Assembly (NCBI GenBank): GCA_031553235.1
Contig: JAVBLS010000015.1
Span: 65,833-129,832 of the forward strand
DNA length: 64,000 bases
Reading direction: 5' to 3'
Source of the DNA: Frigididesulfovibrio sp031553235
GTDB taxonomy: Bacteria; Desulfobacterota; Desulfovibrionia; Desulfovibrionales; Desulfovibrionaceae
Of the stretch, positions 25,650-33,356 are shown piece after piece; position 1 is the stretch's first letter; the number at the start of each line of letters is the position of its first letter. The translations under genes were made by a program, and so were the position numbers. Under the pieces are notes generated by a model. It searched no databases. It worked only from the letters and a program-made list of their open reading frames with translations, and was not told the origin of the DNA.

Positions 25650-25953
25650 TGGCGATCTCCTTCAAAACGGCCCGCAGTTCCGAGCCGATGGTCAGCAGTT
25701 CGGGTTGGGGCCGGCCATAGTCGATGGCATAGACCGGCTCGATCTCCGTGAGCACGCCGCGCAATTCGCGCCCGGCCAGGGTTTGCACCGTGGCTTCTTT
25801 GCCGATCTCGACCGTGCTTTCCACCAGAAACCCGTTGACCCACAGTTCCAGGGGCACGGCCTTGGTTTCGTCGGGTATCTGCGGGGCACGTTCCCCCGCC
25901 GACAACACGACGGTGTGAACCCTTACCCAGTCGCCTTTTTTCGCTGTGCGCAT
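25636..25953 (-). CDS. ortA: 2-amino-4-ketopentanoate thiolase alpha subunit (OrtA)
   Basis: 105 residues, the typical OrtA length. It is a small beta-rich partner of OrtB, with WVRVHTVVLSAGERAPQIP at the N-terminus and YAIDYGRPQPELLTIG near the end. The ATG at 25953 has AAGGAG eight bases upstream; longer in-frame versions reaching 26058 lack a ribosome site and family similarity. It overlaps ortB by 14 bases. Confidence 0.92.
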   Translation of the reverse strand: MRTAKKGDWVRVHTVVLSAGERAPQIPDETKAVPLELWVNGFLVESTVEIGKEATVQTLAGRELRGVLTEIEPVYAIDYGRPQPELLTIGSELRAVLKEIANGRQ

Positions 25954-26042
25954 ACGTTTTTCTCCTTGGCCGGTCATAGAAACCGGGGCATCGCTTACCG
26001 GCCGGGCGGCCGCATCCCGCAGAGGGGAATACCCTTGGCACC

Positions 26043-26109
26043 CGTCGCGGAAATACATTGTGGCGTCGCGGAAATACTGCGGCGCCGCGGGAAAAAAACG
26101 CGGCGCCGC
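26043..26109. repeat. direct repeats and 11-bp hairpin between ord and ortA
   Basis: Two exact copies of CGTCGCGGAAATAC at 26043-26056 and 26064-26077 (21-base period) stand beside a hairpin GCGGCGCCGCG/CGCGGCGCCGC (26079-26109) whose 9-nt loop holds a run of seven A (T on the coding strand). The T-run is in the loop, not after the stem, so it is not a standard terminator. It may tune expression of ortA and downstream genes. Confidence 0.6.
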
Positions 26110-26119
26110 ATAAGACGGT

Positions 26120-27160
26120 TTAGCGCTCGATCTTTTCGCGCACGTCGCCCATGAGGGCGCTGATCACCGGCAGGTCGAGCATACCGACCAGGCCGGGCTC
26201 GGCGTTGATCACCTGGGGAATCATGTTCACGGCCGTGGCCATGGTGCCGATGCCGCCGGGAATTTCCGACTCGTCCGACCAGCTTAAACTCGGAGTGCCT
26301 TCAATCTTGATGTAGTCGCCGGTCTTGACCTTGCCCATGTGCGGGTGGATCTGCTGGGGATGCTCAAGAGTGATGACTTCTTTGCCGTTCATGTAGCCGC
26401 GGGCAATGTGCCGGCAGCCGGCCACGTCGCCGGCGGCCACTTTGACGTGGGGAGTTTCACGGGCCACTTCGGTGATGATCGGCTCGCGGGTTTCTTCAAT
26501 CTTGTCAAGCTTCCAGCCGATGGCCTTGGCGATCATGTAGATGGATTCCTGGAAGCCGATGTGGCCCACGATGGAGCCGTCGGCTACGCCATTTTTGAAC
26601 TGCTCCACGGTGGCGCCCACGCCCTGGGTCTTCATGACCGTGGGGCCGAAAGGCGAAAGGTCGTTGATCCGGGCGGCCCAAATTCTGTTGACCACCTGGC
26701 AGCCGCCGCTCAGAGTAACGATGAGGGTATCAAGCACGAAGCCGGGGTTCACGCCGGTGCCGAGCACGGTGACGCCATGGGCCTTGGCCAGCTTGTCGAT
26801 TTCCTTGGCCAGTTCGGGCTCGGCGGCCGCGGGGGCGGCCATCTGCTCGGCGATGGTCACAACGTTCTTTTTGGCTTCGATGATCTTCTTGAGCTGGGGG
26901 AAGACTTCCTTGGTAAAGGAAGTGGTGCTCAAAATCACGATGTCGGCCGGGGTCTTGAGCACTTCATCGGGGTTGGAGGAGACGGTCACGCCGATGTTCT
27001 TGCCGATGCCGAGCACTTCGCCCAGATCCTTGCCGAACTTGGCCGGGTTCTGACCTATGGCGCCGACGATTTCCAGGCCCTTTTTATTGACCAGGATGTC
27101 TTTGCCCATGCCGCCGCCCATGGCCCCGAGGCCCCAGAGAATAACTTTCACCTTTTCCAT
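26120..27160 (-). CDS. ord: 2,4-diaminopentanoate dehydrogenase
   Basis: 346 residues, an NAD(P)-dependent oxidative deaminase acting on 2,4-diaminopentanoate to give 2-amino-4-ketopentanoate and ammonia. The N-terminal Rossmann motif is WGLGAMGGGMG, followed by the central GVTVLGTGVNPGFVLDTLI segment of the family (related to DapB-like dehydrogenases). The second of two adjacent ATGs (27160) is chosen because AAGGAG then has a six-base spacing; the first ATG (27163) would have only three. It lies between orr and ortA, as in known ornithine clusters. Confidence 0.93.
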   Translation of the reverse strand: MEKVKVILWGLGAMGGGMGKDILVNKKGLEIVGAIGQNPAKFGKDLGEVLGIGKNIGVTVSSNPDEVLKTPADIVILSTTSFTKEVFPQLKKIIEAKKNVVTIAEQMAAPAAAEPELAKEIDKLAKAHGVTVLGTGVNPGFVLDTLIVTLSGGCQVVNRIWAARINDLSPFGPTVMKTQGVGATVEQFKNGVADGSIVGHIGFQESIYMIAKAIGWKLDKIEETREPIITEVARETPHVKVAAGDVAGCRHIARGYMNGKEVITLEHPQQIHPHMGKVKTGDYIKIEGTPSLSWSDESEIPGGIGTMATAVNMIPQVINAEPGLVGMLDLPVISALMGDVREKIER

Positions 27161-27198
27161 CATCGTCTCCTTGCGTGATTATTGGTTGTGAAGGGGGT

Positions 27199-28263
27199 TC
27201 AATTAAGGATCGTGTCCACATGGGGCGACATCATCGCCGAGATCAGAGCCCCATAGCGCATGTGGAAGTTCACGACGTCGCCCACGGCCAAAGTCCGGCC
27301 CGCGTCGCTTACGTCGACAAGAAGGTGATCGCTGCTGGCCCCGATGATCGCAATCCCCGGGTCCACAGGCTCCAGCCCGTCAATGTTCACGTCCTGCCGG
27401 CCGATGGCCAGAATAGCCCGCCGGCGGATGCCCCGATCGGTGAAGACCGGCGTGTTGCCAAAGGCGTCCTGTCCGATCTTGCCGTCCGGCACCGAGGGCT
27501 TGTCCTGCAGTTCAATGATTTCGGCCTGCAGGGCAAAGACATCCAGGTGCGCACCGGCAATGGGCGCGCGGACGGTGGTCTCGCGCCCGAGCAAAATGCC
27601 TTCCCCGATCCGAAGGTGGGTAATGCCCCGGGGAATGCCATCGGGCAGCAGGTGTAAATTCACCGAATTGCCGCCGGAAACCAGGGGCAGTTCCACCCCG
27701 GTTTTTTGCCGGATGAAGTCGGCCAGGGCCAACATCTCGGAGAGCTTTGCCGGAGTGGGAACAACCCCGCCGTAGCAGGCGAAGTTCACTCCCAGGCCAT
27801 AGAGTTCCAGGCCGGGCAAACGGGACATGGTTTCGGCCGCACGCAAAATATTTTGCGGCAAAAGTCCTTCACGCAAATCACCCAGATCGACCATCAGGGT
27901 GATTTTGTGCCGACGGCCCTGCTTTACGGCGGACCTGGCCAGGGCTTCGGCAACAACAACTTCGGAGACCTGGCTCATCTCGGCAAGGCGGACGACTTCA
28001 TCGGTCTCGCTGAGCATGGGCAGGCGCAAAAGACAGATGGGCGCGGTGATGCCTGCCTGGCGCAGACGCTCGATATTCTGCACTCGGGAGTCGGCAAGCC
28101 ACTCGAGCCCGCCGGCCAGCATGGCCCCGGCAATGCGCGGGTCGGCGCAAAAAGCCTTGGTTACGCCCATGACCGAAAGACCGGCCCGGCCGCACATATC
28201 CCCAACCAACTTCGTGTTGTGCGCCAGTTTATTCAAATCTACGGTAACGCAAGGGTTCGGCAT
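27199..28263 (-). CDS. orr: ornithine racemase (alanine racemase-like fold)
   Basis: 354 residues, PLP-binding TIM-barrel of the alanine racemase N-terminal type (PLP lysine in VMGVTKAFCADP). It converts L- to D-ornithine, the substrate of OraSE. First gene of the leftward operon, about 62 bases after the predicted sigma-54 start site. GGGGA lies seven bases before the ATG. Assignment as ornithine racemase rather than another amino-acid racemase rests on the cluster. Confidence 0.9.
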   Translation of the reverse strand: MPNPCVTVDLNKLAHNTKLVGDMCGRAGLSVMGVTKAFCADPRIAGAMLAGGLEWLADSRVQNIERLRQAGITAPICLLRLPMLSETDEVVRLAEMSQVSEVVVAEALARSAVKQGRRHKITLMVDLGDLREGLLPQNILRAAETMSRLPGLELYGLGVNFACYGGVVPTPAKLSEMLALADFIRQKTGVELPLVSGGNSVNLHLLPDGIPRGITHLRIGEGILLGRETTVRAPIAGAHLDVFALQAEIIELQDKPSVPDGKIGQDAFGNTPVFTDRGIRRRAILAIGRQDVNIDGLEPVDPGIAIIGASSDHLLVDVSDAGRTLAVGDVVNFHMRYGALISAMMSPHVDTILN

Positions 28264-28587
28264 GCCTCATTCCCCTATTCGCGGTTCGACCCGGCTTGGA
28301 AGTTGGTGCAAAAGAAGAAGATTTCTCAGCAACACAGCAACAAGTGTTCCAATATAATGAGCAGCGGCCGGGAGAGGTCGCGCCTGCGAGATATCATCTC
28401 ATCCCGCAGCATATGGACTTAGGCCCACAGGGCCAAACTAACGCTCTTGCCGGTTTATCCGCCATCGCCTATAAGCGGCAGGGCGAGTTTCAAACAAAAG
28501 CACCACCGGTTTGGGACAGAGCCGTCCTTGGATATGTCATCGCGCCTTTTGCGAATCTGCATCAGCGATACACCCGAGAAAAAGCAT
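28264..28587. promoter_or_regulatory. divergent control region of the ornithine operon
   Basis: 324 bases between orr and the divergent activator. It carries the sigma-54 promoter (28336-28352) and two dyads at 28388-28400 (GAGAT-ATC-ATCTC) and 28422-28434 (GGCCC-ACA-GGGCC). These lie 40-100 bases upstream of the -24 element and are candidate enhancer sites for the adjacent activator (inference). No clear promoter for the activator itself was seen. Confidence 0.5.
28336..28352 (-). promoter_or_regulatory. sigma-54 (-24/-12) promoter of the ornithine operon
   Basis: On the minus strand TTGGAACACTTGTTGCT, with GG at 28350-28349 and GC at 28338-28337 in exact 12-base register and a perfect TTGCT at -12. 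It lies about 73 bases before the orr ATG and next to a divergent sigma-54 activator gene. Confidence 0.75.
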
Positions 28588-30102
28588 ATGCCGGATTCTC
28601 CGCAAACGTCCGAAGAACTGCTGAACGCTCTGAACGAACTGAAAAGCAGACTCAAGCTGTATCAGGCCGTTTTCGAACGGCTGGACGTCGGCATCCACGT
28701 CATCGACCAGAATATGACCACGGTCTTGTACAACAAGGCCATGGGGCATCTTGAAAACGAAAACCCCGCCGATATTCTGGGCAGACCCTTTCTGGACGTT
28801 CTCAGTCACTTCCGCTGCAACGAAGAAAGCAGCACCCTGCTGCGGGTGCTGCGTTCGGGCGAAACCCTGCCGGATCTGAAGCAAAGCTACATCAACAGCG
28901 GCGGCCGGATGGTCACCACCATCAACAGCAACCAGCCCATCATCATTGACGGCAAGCTGTCCGGCGCCCTGGAAATCGCCAAGGACGTCACCTTTGTCCA
29001 GTCGCTGGCCGACAAGGTATTGGAGCTGCGCACGCAAATGACCCGCCGGGGCAGGCGATCGAGCGCATCCTCCGGGTCGGTCGCCGTCTCGCCCAGGGTG
29101 CGTTATTGCTTCCGCGACATCATCGGCCAATCCCCGCCGCTGCTCGATCTGCTGCAACAGGCCCGCCGCATCGCCCAAACGTCTTCGGGCGTGCTCATTT
29201 ACGGAGAAACGGGCACGGGCAAGGAGTTGTTCGCCCAAAGCATCCACGCCGCCAGTTCGCGGGCCGACCAGCCCTTTATTGACGTCAACTGCGCGGCTCT
29301 CCCCTCTCAATTGCTGGAAGGCCTGCTGTTCGGTTCGGTCAAAGGCGGCTTCACCGACGCCCAGGACAAGGCCGGCCTTTTTGAGCAGGCCCACGGGGGC
29401 ACGCTGCTTTTGGACGAAATCAACTCCATGCACCTGGATCTGCAGAGTAAACTCCTGCGGGTTCTGCAGGAAAAAAGCCTGCGCCGCCTGGGGGGTGACT
29501 CCGGCATCGACGTGGATGTGCGGGTCATCGCGATCATGAACAAATCTCCGGTACAAGCCATCAATGACAAGGAACTGCGCGAAGATCTCTACTACCGCCT
29601 GGGCGTGGCCGGGCTGCACATTCCTCCCTTGCGGGAACGCCCGGAGGACATCCCGATTTTTGTGGATCATTTCCTGACCAAATTCGCCGCCGAAATGGGC
29701 CGCGCCGTGCGCGCCGTGGACCCGGAGGTGGATGAAGCCTTCCGCCGGCACCCCTGGCCCGGGAATGTCCGCCAGCTTGAGCACGTTATTGAGGGTGCGC
29801 TCAACCTGGCCGACCAGGACGAACAGGTGCTGCGTCTTGAGCATCTGCCTATGTTTTTTCGCTCCACCCTTTCACCGGGGCGGCAAGCCCGCCCGGCCCG
29901 GCCCCCTGTCCCGGTGAAAACCGAAATCGCCGGGAACGACATCAGGCAACGCCTTGCCAAAGAAGAGAAGCACAGCTTGCGCTCGGCGTTGGAAACCGAA
30001 GGCGGGAACATCACCAGAGCGGCCACCCGGTTGGGCATCACCCGGCAGCTGCTGCAATATAAAATCAAGAAATACGGCCTGCGCCCGGATAGGGAGATAT
30101 AA
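28588..30102 (+). CDS. PAS-domain sigma-54-dependent activator of ornithine catabolism (RocR/PrdR-like)
   Basis: 504 residues. A PAS sensor domain (about 20-130), a linker, an AAA+ domain (about 175-405) and a C-terminal Fis-type helix-turn-helix (ITRAATRLGITRQLLQYKIK). Walker A GETGTGKE (206-213), Walker B GTLLLDE (271-277), arginine-finger region LREDLYYRLG, sensor II WPGNVRQLEHVIE. The sigma-54 contact loop reads GGFTDA (253-258) instead of GAFTGA. Divergent from the ornithine operon and its -24/-12 promoter, so it is the likely regulator; PAS ligand unknown. The ATG at 28588 begins at the expected N-terminus, but its ribosome site is weak (GAGAAAAAG). Confidence 0.92.
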   Translation: MPDSPQTSEELLNALNELKSRLKLYQAVFERLDVGIHVIDQNMTTVLYNKAMGHLENENPADILGRPFLDVLSHFRCNEESSTLLRVLRSGETLPDLKQSYINSGGRMVTTINSNQPIIIDGKLSGALEIAKDVTFVQSLADKVLELRTQMTRRGRRSSASSGSVAVSPRVRYCFRDIIGQSPPLLDLLQQARRIAQTSSGVLIYGETGTGKELFAQSIHAASSRADQPFIDVNCAALPSQLLEGLLFGSVKGGFTDAQDKAGLFEQAHGGTLLLDEINSMHLDLQSKLLRVLQEKSLRRLGGDSGIDVDVRVIAIMNKSPVQAINDKELREDLYYRLGVAGLHIPPLRERPEDIPIFVDHFLTKFAAEMGRAVRAVDPEVDEAFRRHPWPGNVRQLEHVIEGALNLADQDEQVLRLEHLPMFFRSTLSPGRQARPARPPVPVKTEIAGNDIRQRLAKEEKHSLRSALETEGGNITRAATRLGITRQLLQYKIKKYGLRPDREI

Positions 30103-30114
30103 AAAAGGCCACAA

Positions 30115-30166
30115 TAAACACGCGACCGGGGCATTGCAGCGCTGCAATGCCCCGGTCGCGTGTTTA
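30115..30166. terminator. 52-bp perfect palindrome, bidirectional terminator
   Basis: TAAACACGCGACCGGGGCAT continues into a 26-bp arm that is exactly complementary to 30141-30166, with no unpaired centre. It sits between the converging activator and DMT-transporter genes. A second 7-bp hairpin (GGGTCAC/GTGACCC) follows at 30174-30192. Confidence 0.75.
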
Positions 30167-30204
30167 AGGGAGCGGGTCACAGGATGTGACCCCAACCGTC
30201 ATCC

Positions 30205-31080
30205 TTATTGCGACGCCGGCTCGAACTGGGCGACAATCATCGCCAGCACCAGGAGTACGCCGCCCACAAGCATGGGCAGGGTGAAGGGATCGCCCATGAA
30301 AATAAAGGACAGCAACGCGCCGAACACGCACTCCATCGAAAGAATCACCGCCGTGGCCGTATGGCTGATGTGCTGCTGCACCCGGCACTGGACAAAATAG
30401 GCGAACACGGTGGCGAACATGGCCAGAAAGAGGATCGAGCCCCAGATATCCAGGCCCGGCGTCTTGGCCGGCCAGGGTTCAAGACACACCGCCAACACCG
30501 CGCAGCAGGCCGAAACCATGGCAATCTGCACAATGGTCAAAAAGCCGGGGTCTATTTTGCGGGCATAGCGTCCGACGCCGACAATCTGCAGGGAGGTGAA
30601 GATCGCGGAGATCATCACCAAAGTCACACCGAAATCCCAGTCCAACAGGCCCGAAAAGTCGCCGCCAAGCAGGGTTATCCCCACCACGCCCAGCACCCCG
30701 GCGGTGATGGAGGTGCCGCGCAGAGGCGTACGGTAGATGGCAAAATAGAGAAACGGCGTAAAGACCACGTACAGGCCGGTGGCAAAAGAGGTTTTCGCCG
30801 CCGTGGTGTAGTCCAGGCCGACGGTCTGGAAGGCAAAGGCGCCGAAAAGCATGAAGCCGATGACCAAGGCCACTCCCCATTCATGGCGGCCGGCCGCGCG
30901 GATGCTCGTGCGGCAGCTCGGGTACATGAGCAGCGCGGCGATGCAGAAGCGAATGGCCAGGTAAGTGAACACCGGCAGTTGGGCAATGACATACTTGCCC
31001 AAGGGGAAGGTGATGCCCCAGATAAAGCTGGCCACGAGCAGAGCGATTTTCGGCGCGTGTCTTCGGCAGAAATCAAGCAT
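30205..31080 (-). CDS. EamA/DMT family transporter
   Basis: 291 residues with about ten hydrophobic segments in two EamA repeats (SFIWGITFPLGKYVIAQLP in the first; IVQIAMVSACCAVLAVCLEP between them). Members export or import small metabolites, often amino acids. The start at 31080 fits the family N-terminus; upstream in-frame starts up to 31155 would add a hydrophilic stretch running into a terminator hairpin. A weak GGGGG lies five bases before the ATG. Same direction as the ornithine genes but separated by the activator; substrate unknown. Confidence 0.85.
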   Translation of the reverse strand: MLDFCRRHAPKIALLVASFIWGITFPLGKYVIAQLPVFTYLAIRFCIAALLMYPSCRTSIRAAGRHEWGVALVIGFMLFGAFAFQTVGLDYTTAAKTSFATGLYVVFTPFLYFAIYRTPLRGTSITAGVLGVVGITLLGGDFSGLLDWDFGVTLVMISAIFTSLQIVGVGRYARKIDPGFLTIVQIAMVSACCAVLAVCLEPWPAKTPGLDIWGSILFLAMFATVFAYFVQCRVQQHISHTATAVILSMECVFGALLSFIFMGDPFTLPMLVGGVLLVLAMIVAQFEPASQ

Positions 31081-31106
31081 TACAACCCCCGGGAGTTTAT
31101 CGCCCG

Positions 31107-31135
31107 AAAAAAGATGGGCCCTGCAGAGGCCCATC
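31107..31135 (-). terminator. intrinsic terminator after the APC permease
   Basis: GATGGGCC/GGCCCATC stem (31113-31135) with a 7-nt loop, followed on the minus strand by six T (31112-31107). A second hairpin with 14-bp arms and one mismatch stands closer to the permease stop at 31211-31245 (AACGGGAGCCCTCC on the left). Confidence 0.7.
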
Positions 31136-31258
31136 GGAGAAACACATCTTTGCACGTCTGCTCTTTGCAGGCCGCACGCGGCAACAACCGTATCGCCCAG
31201 GGAAAGCCGGAACGGGAGCCCTCCTCAGGCTGGAGGGCCCCCGTTCCCACTTTTTGGG

Positions 31259-32707
31259 TTACTTCTTCACGGCGGCACGCAGGGCTTCATCATCGGCCTT
31301 GTGCTTCTTGTGCACAAAGAGATAGTAGCAGATCAGCAGGCCTATGGTAAACGGCACGAAGGCGATAAGGCCGTCGCGGGTTTCCGGGTCCATGGCGCTG
31401 CCGATGATCACGCCCAGGTTGATCAGGAAGCCCAGGATGGGCACGATGGGGAAGAACGGCGTACGGTAGCCCAAGTCTTCCAGCTTCTTGCCCGAGGCCA
31501 GGAAGCGCCGGCGGAAGTTGAACTGGGCCAGGCAGATGGCCATCCAGCCGACCACGCCGGCCAGACCGGCCACGCTGACCAGCATGATGTAGAAGGCGCC
31601 CGCGCTGCCCGTGGTTTCGGCCAGAAGCGCGATGGAAGAGCAGGCCATGGTGAAGAGCATGGCCTTCAGGGGCACCTTGCGGGAAGAAAGCCCCCCGAAA
31701 AACGAAGGGGCGGCCTTGTCGCGGGCCATGGACCAGAGCATCCGCGTGGTGCAGTAAACCCAGGAGTTGCCGCAGGACAAGGCCGAGGTGACCACGACCA
31801 GACTCATGATTTCAAAGGCGTAGGGAATGCCGGCCTTCTGGAAGACCACGCCGAAGATGCTCTCGTTGACGCTGCCTTCCTGCCAGGGCACCACGGCCGC
31901 GATGACGATGATCGTCAGCACGTAGCAGACCAGGGTACGCACGGCGGTGTTGTTCACGGCCGTGGGAATGGACTTGGAGGGGTTGTCGCTCTCGCCCGCG
32001 GTGATGCCGATGATTTCCGTACCGTTAAAGGCATAGGCCACCACCACCATTGCCGCGAACACCGGCGGCATGCCGTTGGGGAACAATCCGCCGTTGTTGA
32101 AGTAATTGCTGAAGCCGATGGCCGGCTCCGGTCCCACCAGACCGAGCATCATGCAGCCGCCGACGACGATCAGCAGGATGATCGCCAGCACCTTGATGCT
32201 GCAGAACCAGAACTCGGACTCGCCGAAAATGTTCACCGACAGGCAGTTGAGCCCTGTGAGCACGAAAAGCCAGAAGAGCATCCAGGCCACCATGGGTATG
32301 GCCGGTATCATGGCATGCAGCAGCATGCCCGCCACCAACAGGTCGGCGGCAATGGTGATGACCCCGTTCAGCCAGTAAAGCCAGCCCACGGTAAATCCGG
32401 CCGAGGGGTGAATGAACTCACGGGAATACGCCTGAAACGAGCCTGCAACCGGAATGGCCACAGCCAGTTCGCCAAGGCAGAGCATGACCATGTACATGCT
32501 GAAGCCGCCCACCAGATAGGCCAGAACGGCGCCGCCGGGGCCGGCGGCCTGCAGGGTGAAGCCGGAACTTAAGAAAAGACCGGTTCCAATCACGCCTCCC
32601 AGCGAGATCATGAAGATATGCCTGCCCTTCATGCCTCGAGAAAGGCCCGCCTCGCGCTCCATGGCGCGGTCCATCTGTCGCTCAATTGTGCACGCTGCTT
32701 CTTCCAT
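31259..32707 (-). CDS. APC superfamily amino-acid permease (LysP/AroP-type)
   Basis: 482 residues, twelve predicted membrane helices, with the family's first-helix motif MISLGGVIGTGLFLSSG and the conserved GELAVAIPVAGSFQAY segment. Transporters of this group bring in cationic or aromatic amino acids by proton symport. A sigma-54-like promoter lies in its leader and it sits near the ornithine cluster, so uptake of ornithine, lysine or arginine is a reasonable guess. The ATG at 32707 has AGGAG about ten bases upstream; an in-frame start at 32773 lies inside a leader hairpin and is less likely. Confidence 0.88.
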   Translation of the reverse strand: MEEAACTIERQMDRAMEREAGLSRGMKGRHIFMISLGGVIGTGLFLSSGFTLQAAGPGGAVLAYLVGGFSMYMVMLCLGELAVAIPVAGSFQAYSREFIHPSAGFTVGWLYWLNGVITIAADLLVAGMLLHAMIPAIPMVAWMLFWLFVLTGLNCLSVNIFGESEFWFCSIKVLAIILLIVVGGCMMLGLVGPEPAIGFSNYFNNGGLFPNGMPPVFAAMVVVAYAFNGTEIIGITAGESDNPSKSIPTAVNNTAVRTLVCYVLTIIVIAAVVPWQEGSVNESIFGVVFQKAGIPYAFEIMSLVVVTSALSCGNSWVYCTTRMLWSMARDKAAPSFFGGLSSRKVPLKAMLFTMACSSIALLAETTGSAGAFYIMLVSVAGLAGVVGWMAICLAQFNFRRRFLASGKKLEDLGYRTPFFPIVPILGFLINLGVIIGSAMDPETRDGLIAFVPFTIGLLICYYLFVHKKHKADDEALRAAVKK

Positions 32708-32738
32708 CTTGCAGTTCACTCCTGTTGGGGCGGTTGAA

Positions 32739-32759
32739 AACGTCGGCGAAGCCGACGTT
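32739..32759 (-). other. leader hairpin of the APC permease
   Basis: AACGTCGGC-GAA-GCCGACGTT, a perfect 9-bp stem with a 3-nt loop, about 30 bases before the chosen permease start and inside the predicted 5' untranslated region. It could affect translation or message stability. Confidence 0.5.
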
Positions 32760-32871
32760 CGCGGTGTATACACTTCCGGATGATGCCCGGCACCCCCGCA
32801 TGTTGCAGGGCGCCCGTATAGCGCCGGATGGTGTGCTGTCCCTCAAGTCGTCAATGTGAACGGACTTGTTC

Positions 32872-32888
32872 TGCAAAATCCATACCCG
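32872..32888 (-). promoter_or_regulatory. candidate sigma-54 promoter of the APC permease
   Basis: On the minus strand CGGGTATGGATTTTGCA: GG at 32886-32885, GC at 32874-32873 in 12-base register, TTGCA at -12; the base before GG is G instead of T. Start site near 32861, giving a leader of about 150 bases. About 90-100 bases upstream lies the palindrome GCACCGGTGC (32974-32983), a possible enhancer. Confidence 0.45.
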
Positions 32889-33164
32889 GTTCCCACTCAT
32901 GGTTGCGTCGGCCTCGGGGAGAAAAAGCCGCGGCGCGGCCGGGCGCATGCAAGATATACACGGGCAGAGCACTGCACCGGTGCGCCGCACCGGGTCAAGC
33001 GGCCGTACGTCCCCCCATCGCCTTTGGAGCAAACAAGAAGGCTGCATTGTTTATCTTGAAGTCGGCCTGAGAGGAAGTTTTTTTGCTGCAAATTTTTTTG
33101 CGCCACGCCCCTAATATGTTGCCGCCCAAAAACAGATGTACTTCTTTGGCTACATATCATCCCA

Positions 33165-33199
33165 AAACACGGAGTGCGCCCGTAGGGGGGCGCACTCCG
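33165..33199 (-). terminator. probable terminator of the MBL gene
   Basis: A 12-bp stem CGGAGTGCGCCC/GGGCGCACTCCG (33170-33199) with a 6-nt loop, followed on the minus strand by TGTTTT. The T-run is short. It lies about 160 bases after the MBL stop codon, beyond the decayed repeat. Confidence 0.5.
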
Positions 33200-33224
33200 C
33201 AATCGCCGGACTCGCCGGGCTCCG

Positions 33225-33330
33225 GAACATTTAACGCTTGCAATGGTCGTTTAACGGCGAGCCAAGCTCGTCCACAGCTATTTCGCGGCAAGGATTCGCA
33301 GGCAAATCCTTGCCAGAGCGATTCACTCAT
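33225..33330. repeat. decayed copy of the 113-bp palindromic element
   Basis: Aligns along its length with 60944-61056: AACGCTT.CAAT.GTCG, TTAACGGCG, CTATTTCGCGGCA, CAAATCCTTGC.AG. Many substitutions; the terminal TA-GAGC ends are no longer intact. Confidence 0.6.
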
Positions 33331-33356
33331 TTTATTCATTTCATTCATGAATTACT

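Larger units (their letters stand above)
32889..33356. other. intergenic region between the APC permease and the MBL gene
   Basis: Part of a 649-base stretch with no convincing gene. Contents: the permease promoter zone, a poly-T-rich segment near 33080-33105, a GC hairpin at 33170-33199 and a decayed palindromic repeat at 33225-33330. Short open frames here have no ribosome sites and look random. Confidence 0.5.

Noticed and set aside
32828..33202. Short open frames between the permease and MBL genes
   Set aside because: Several overlapping frames on both strands with no start signals; the region holds promoters, hairpins and a decayed repeat.
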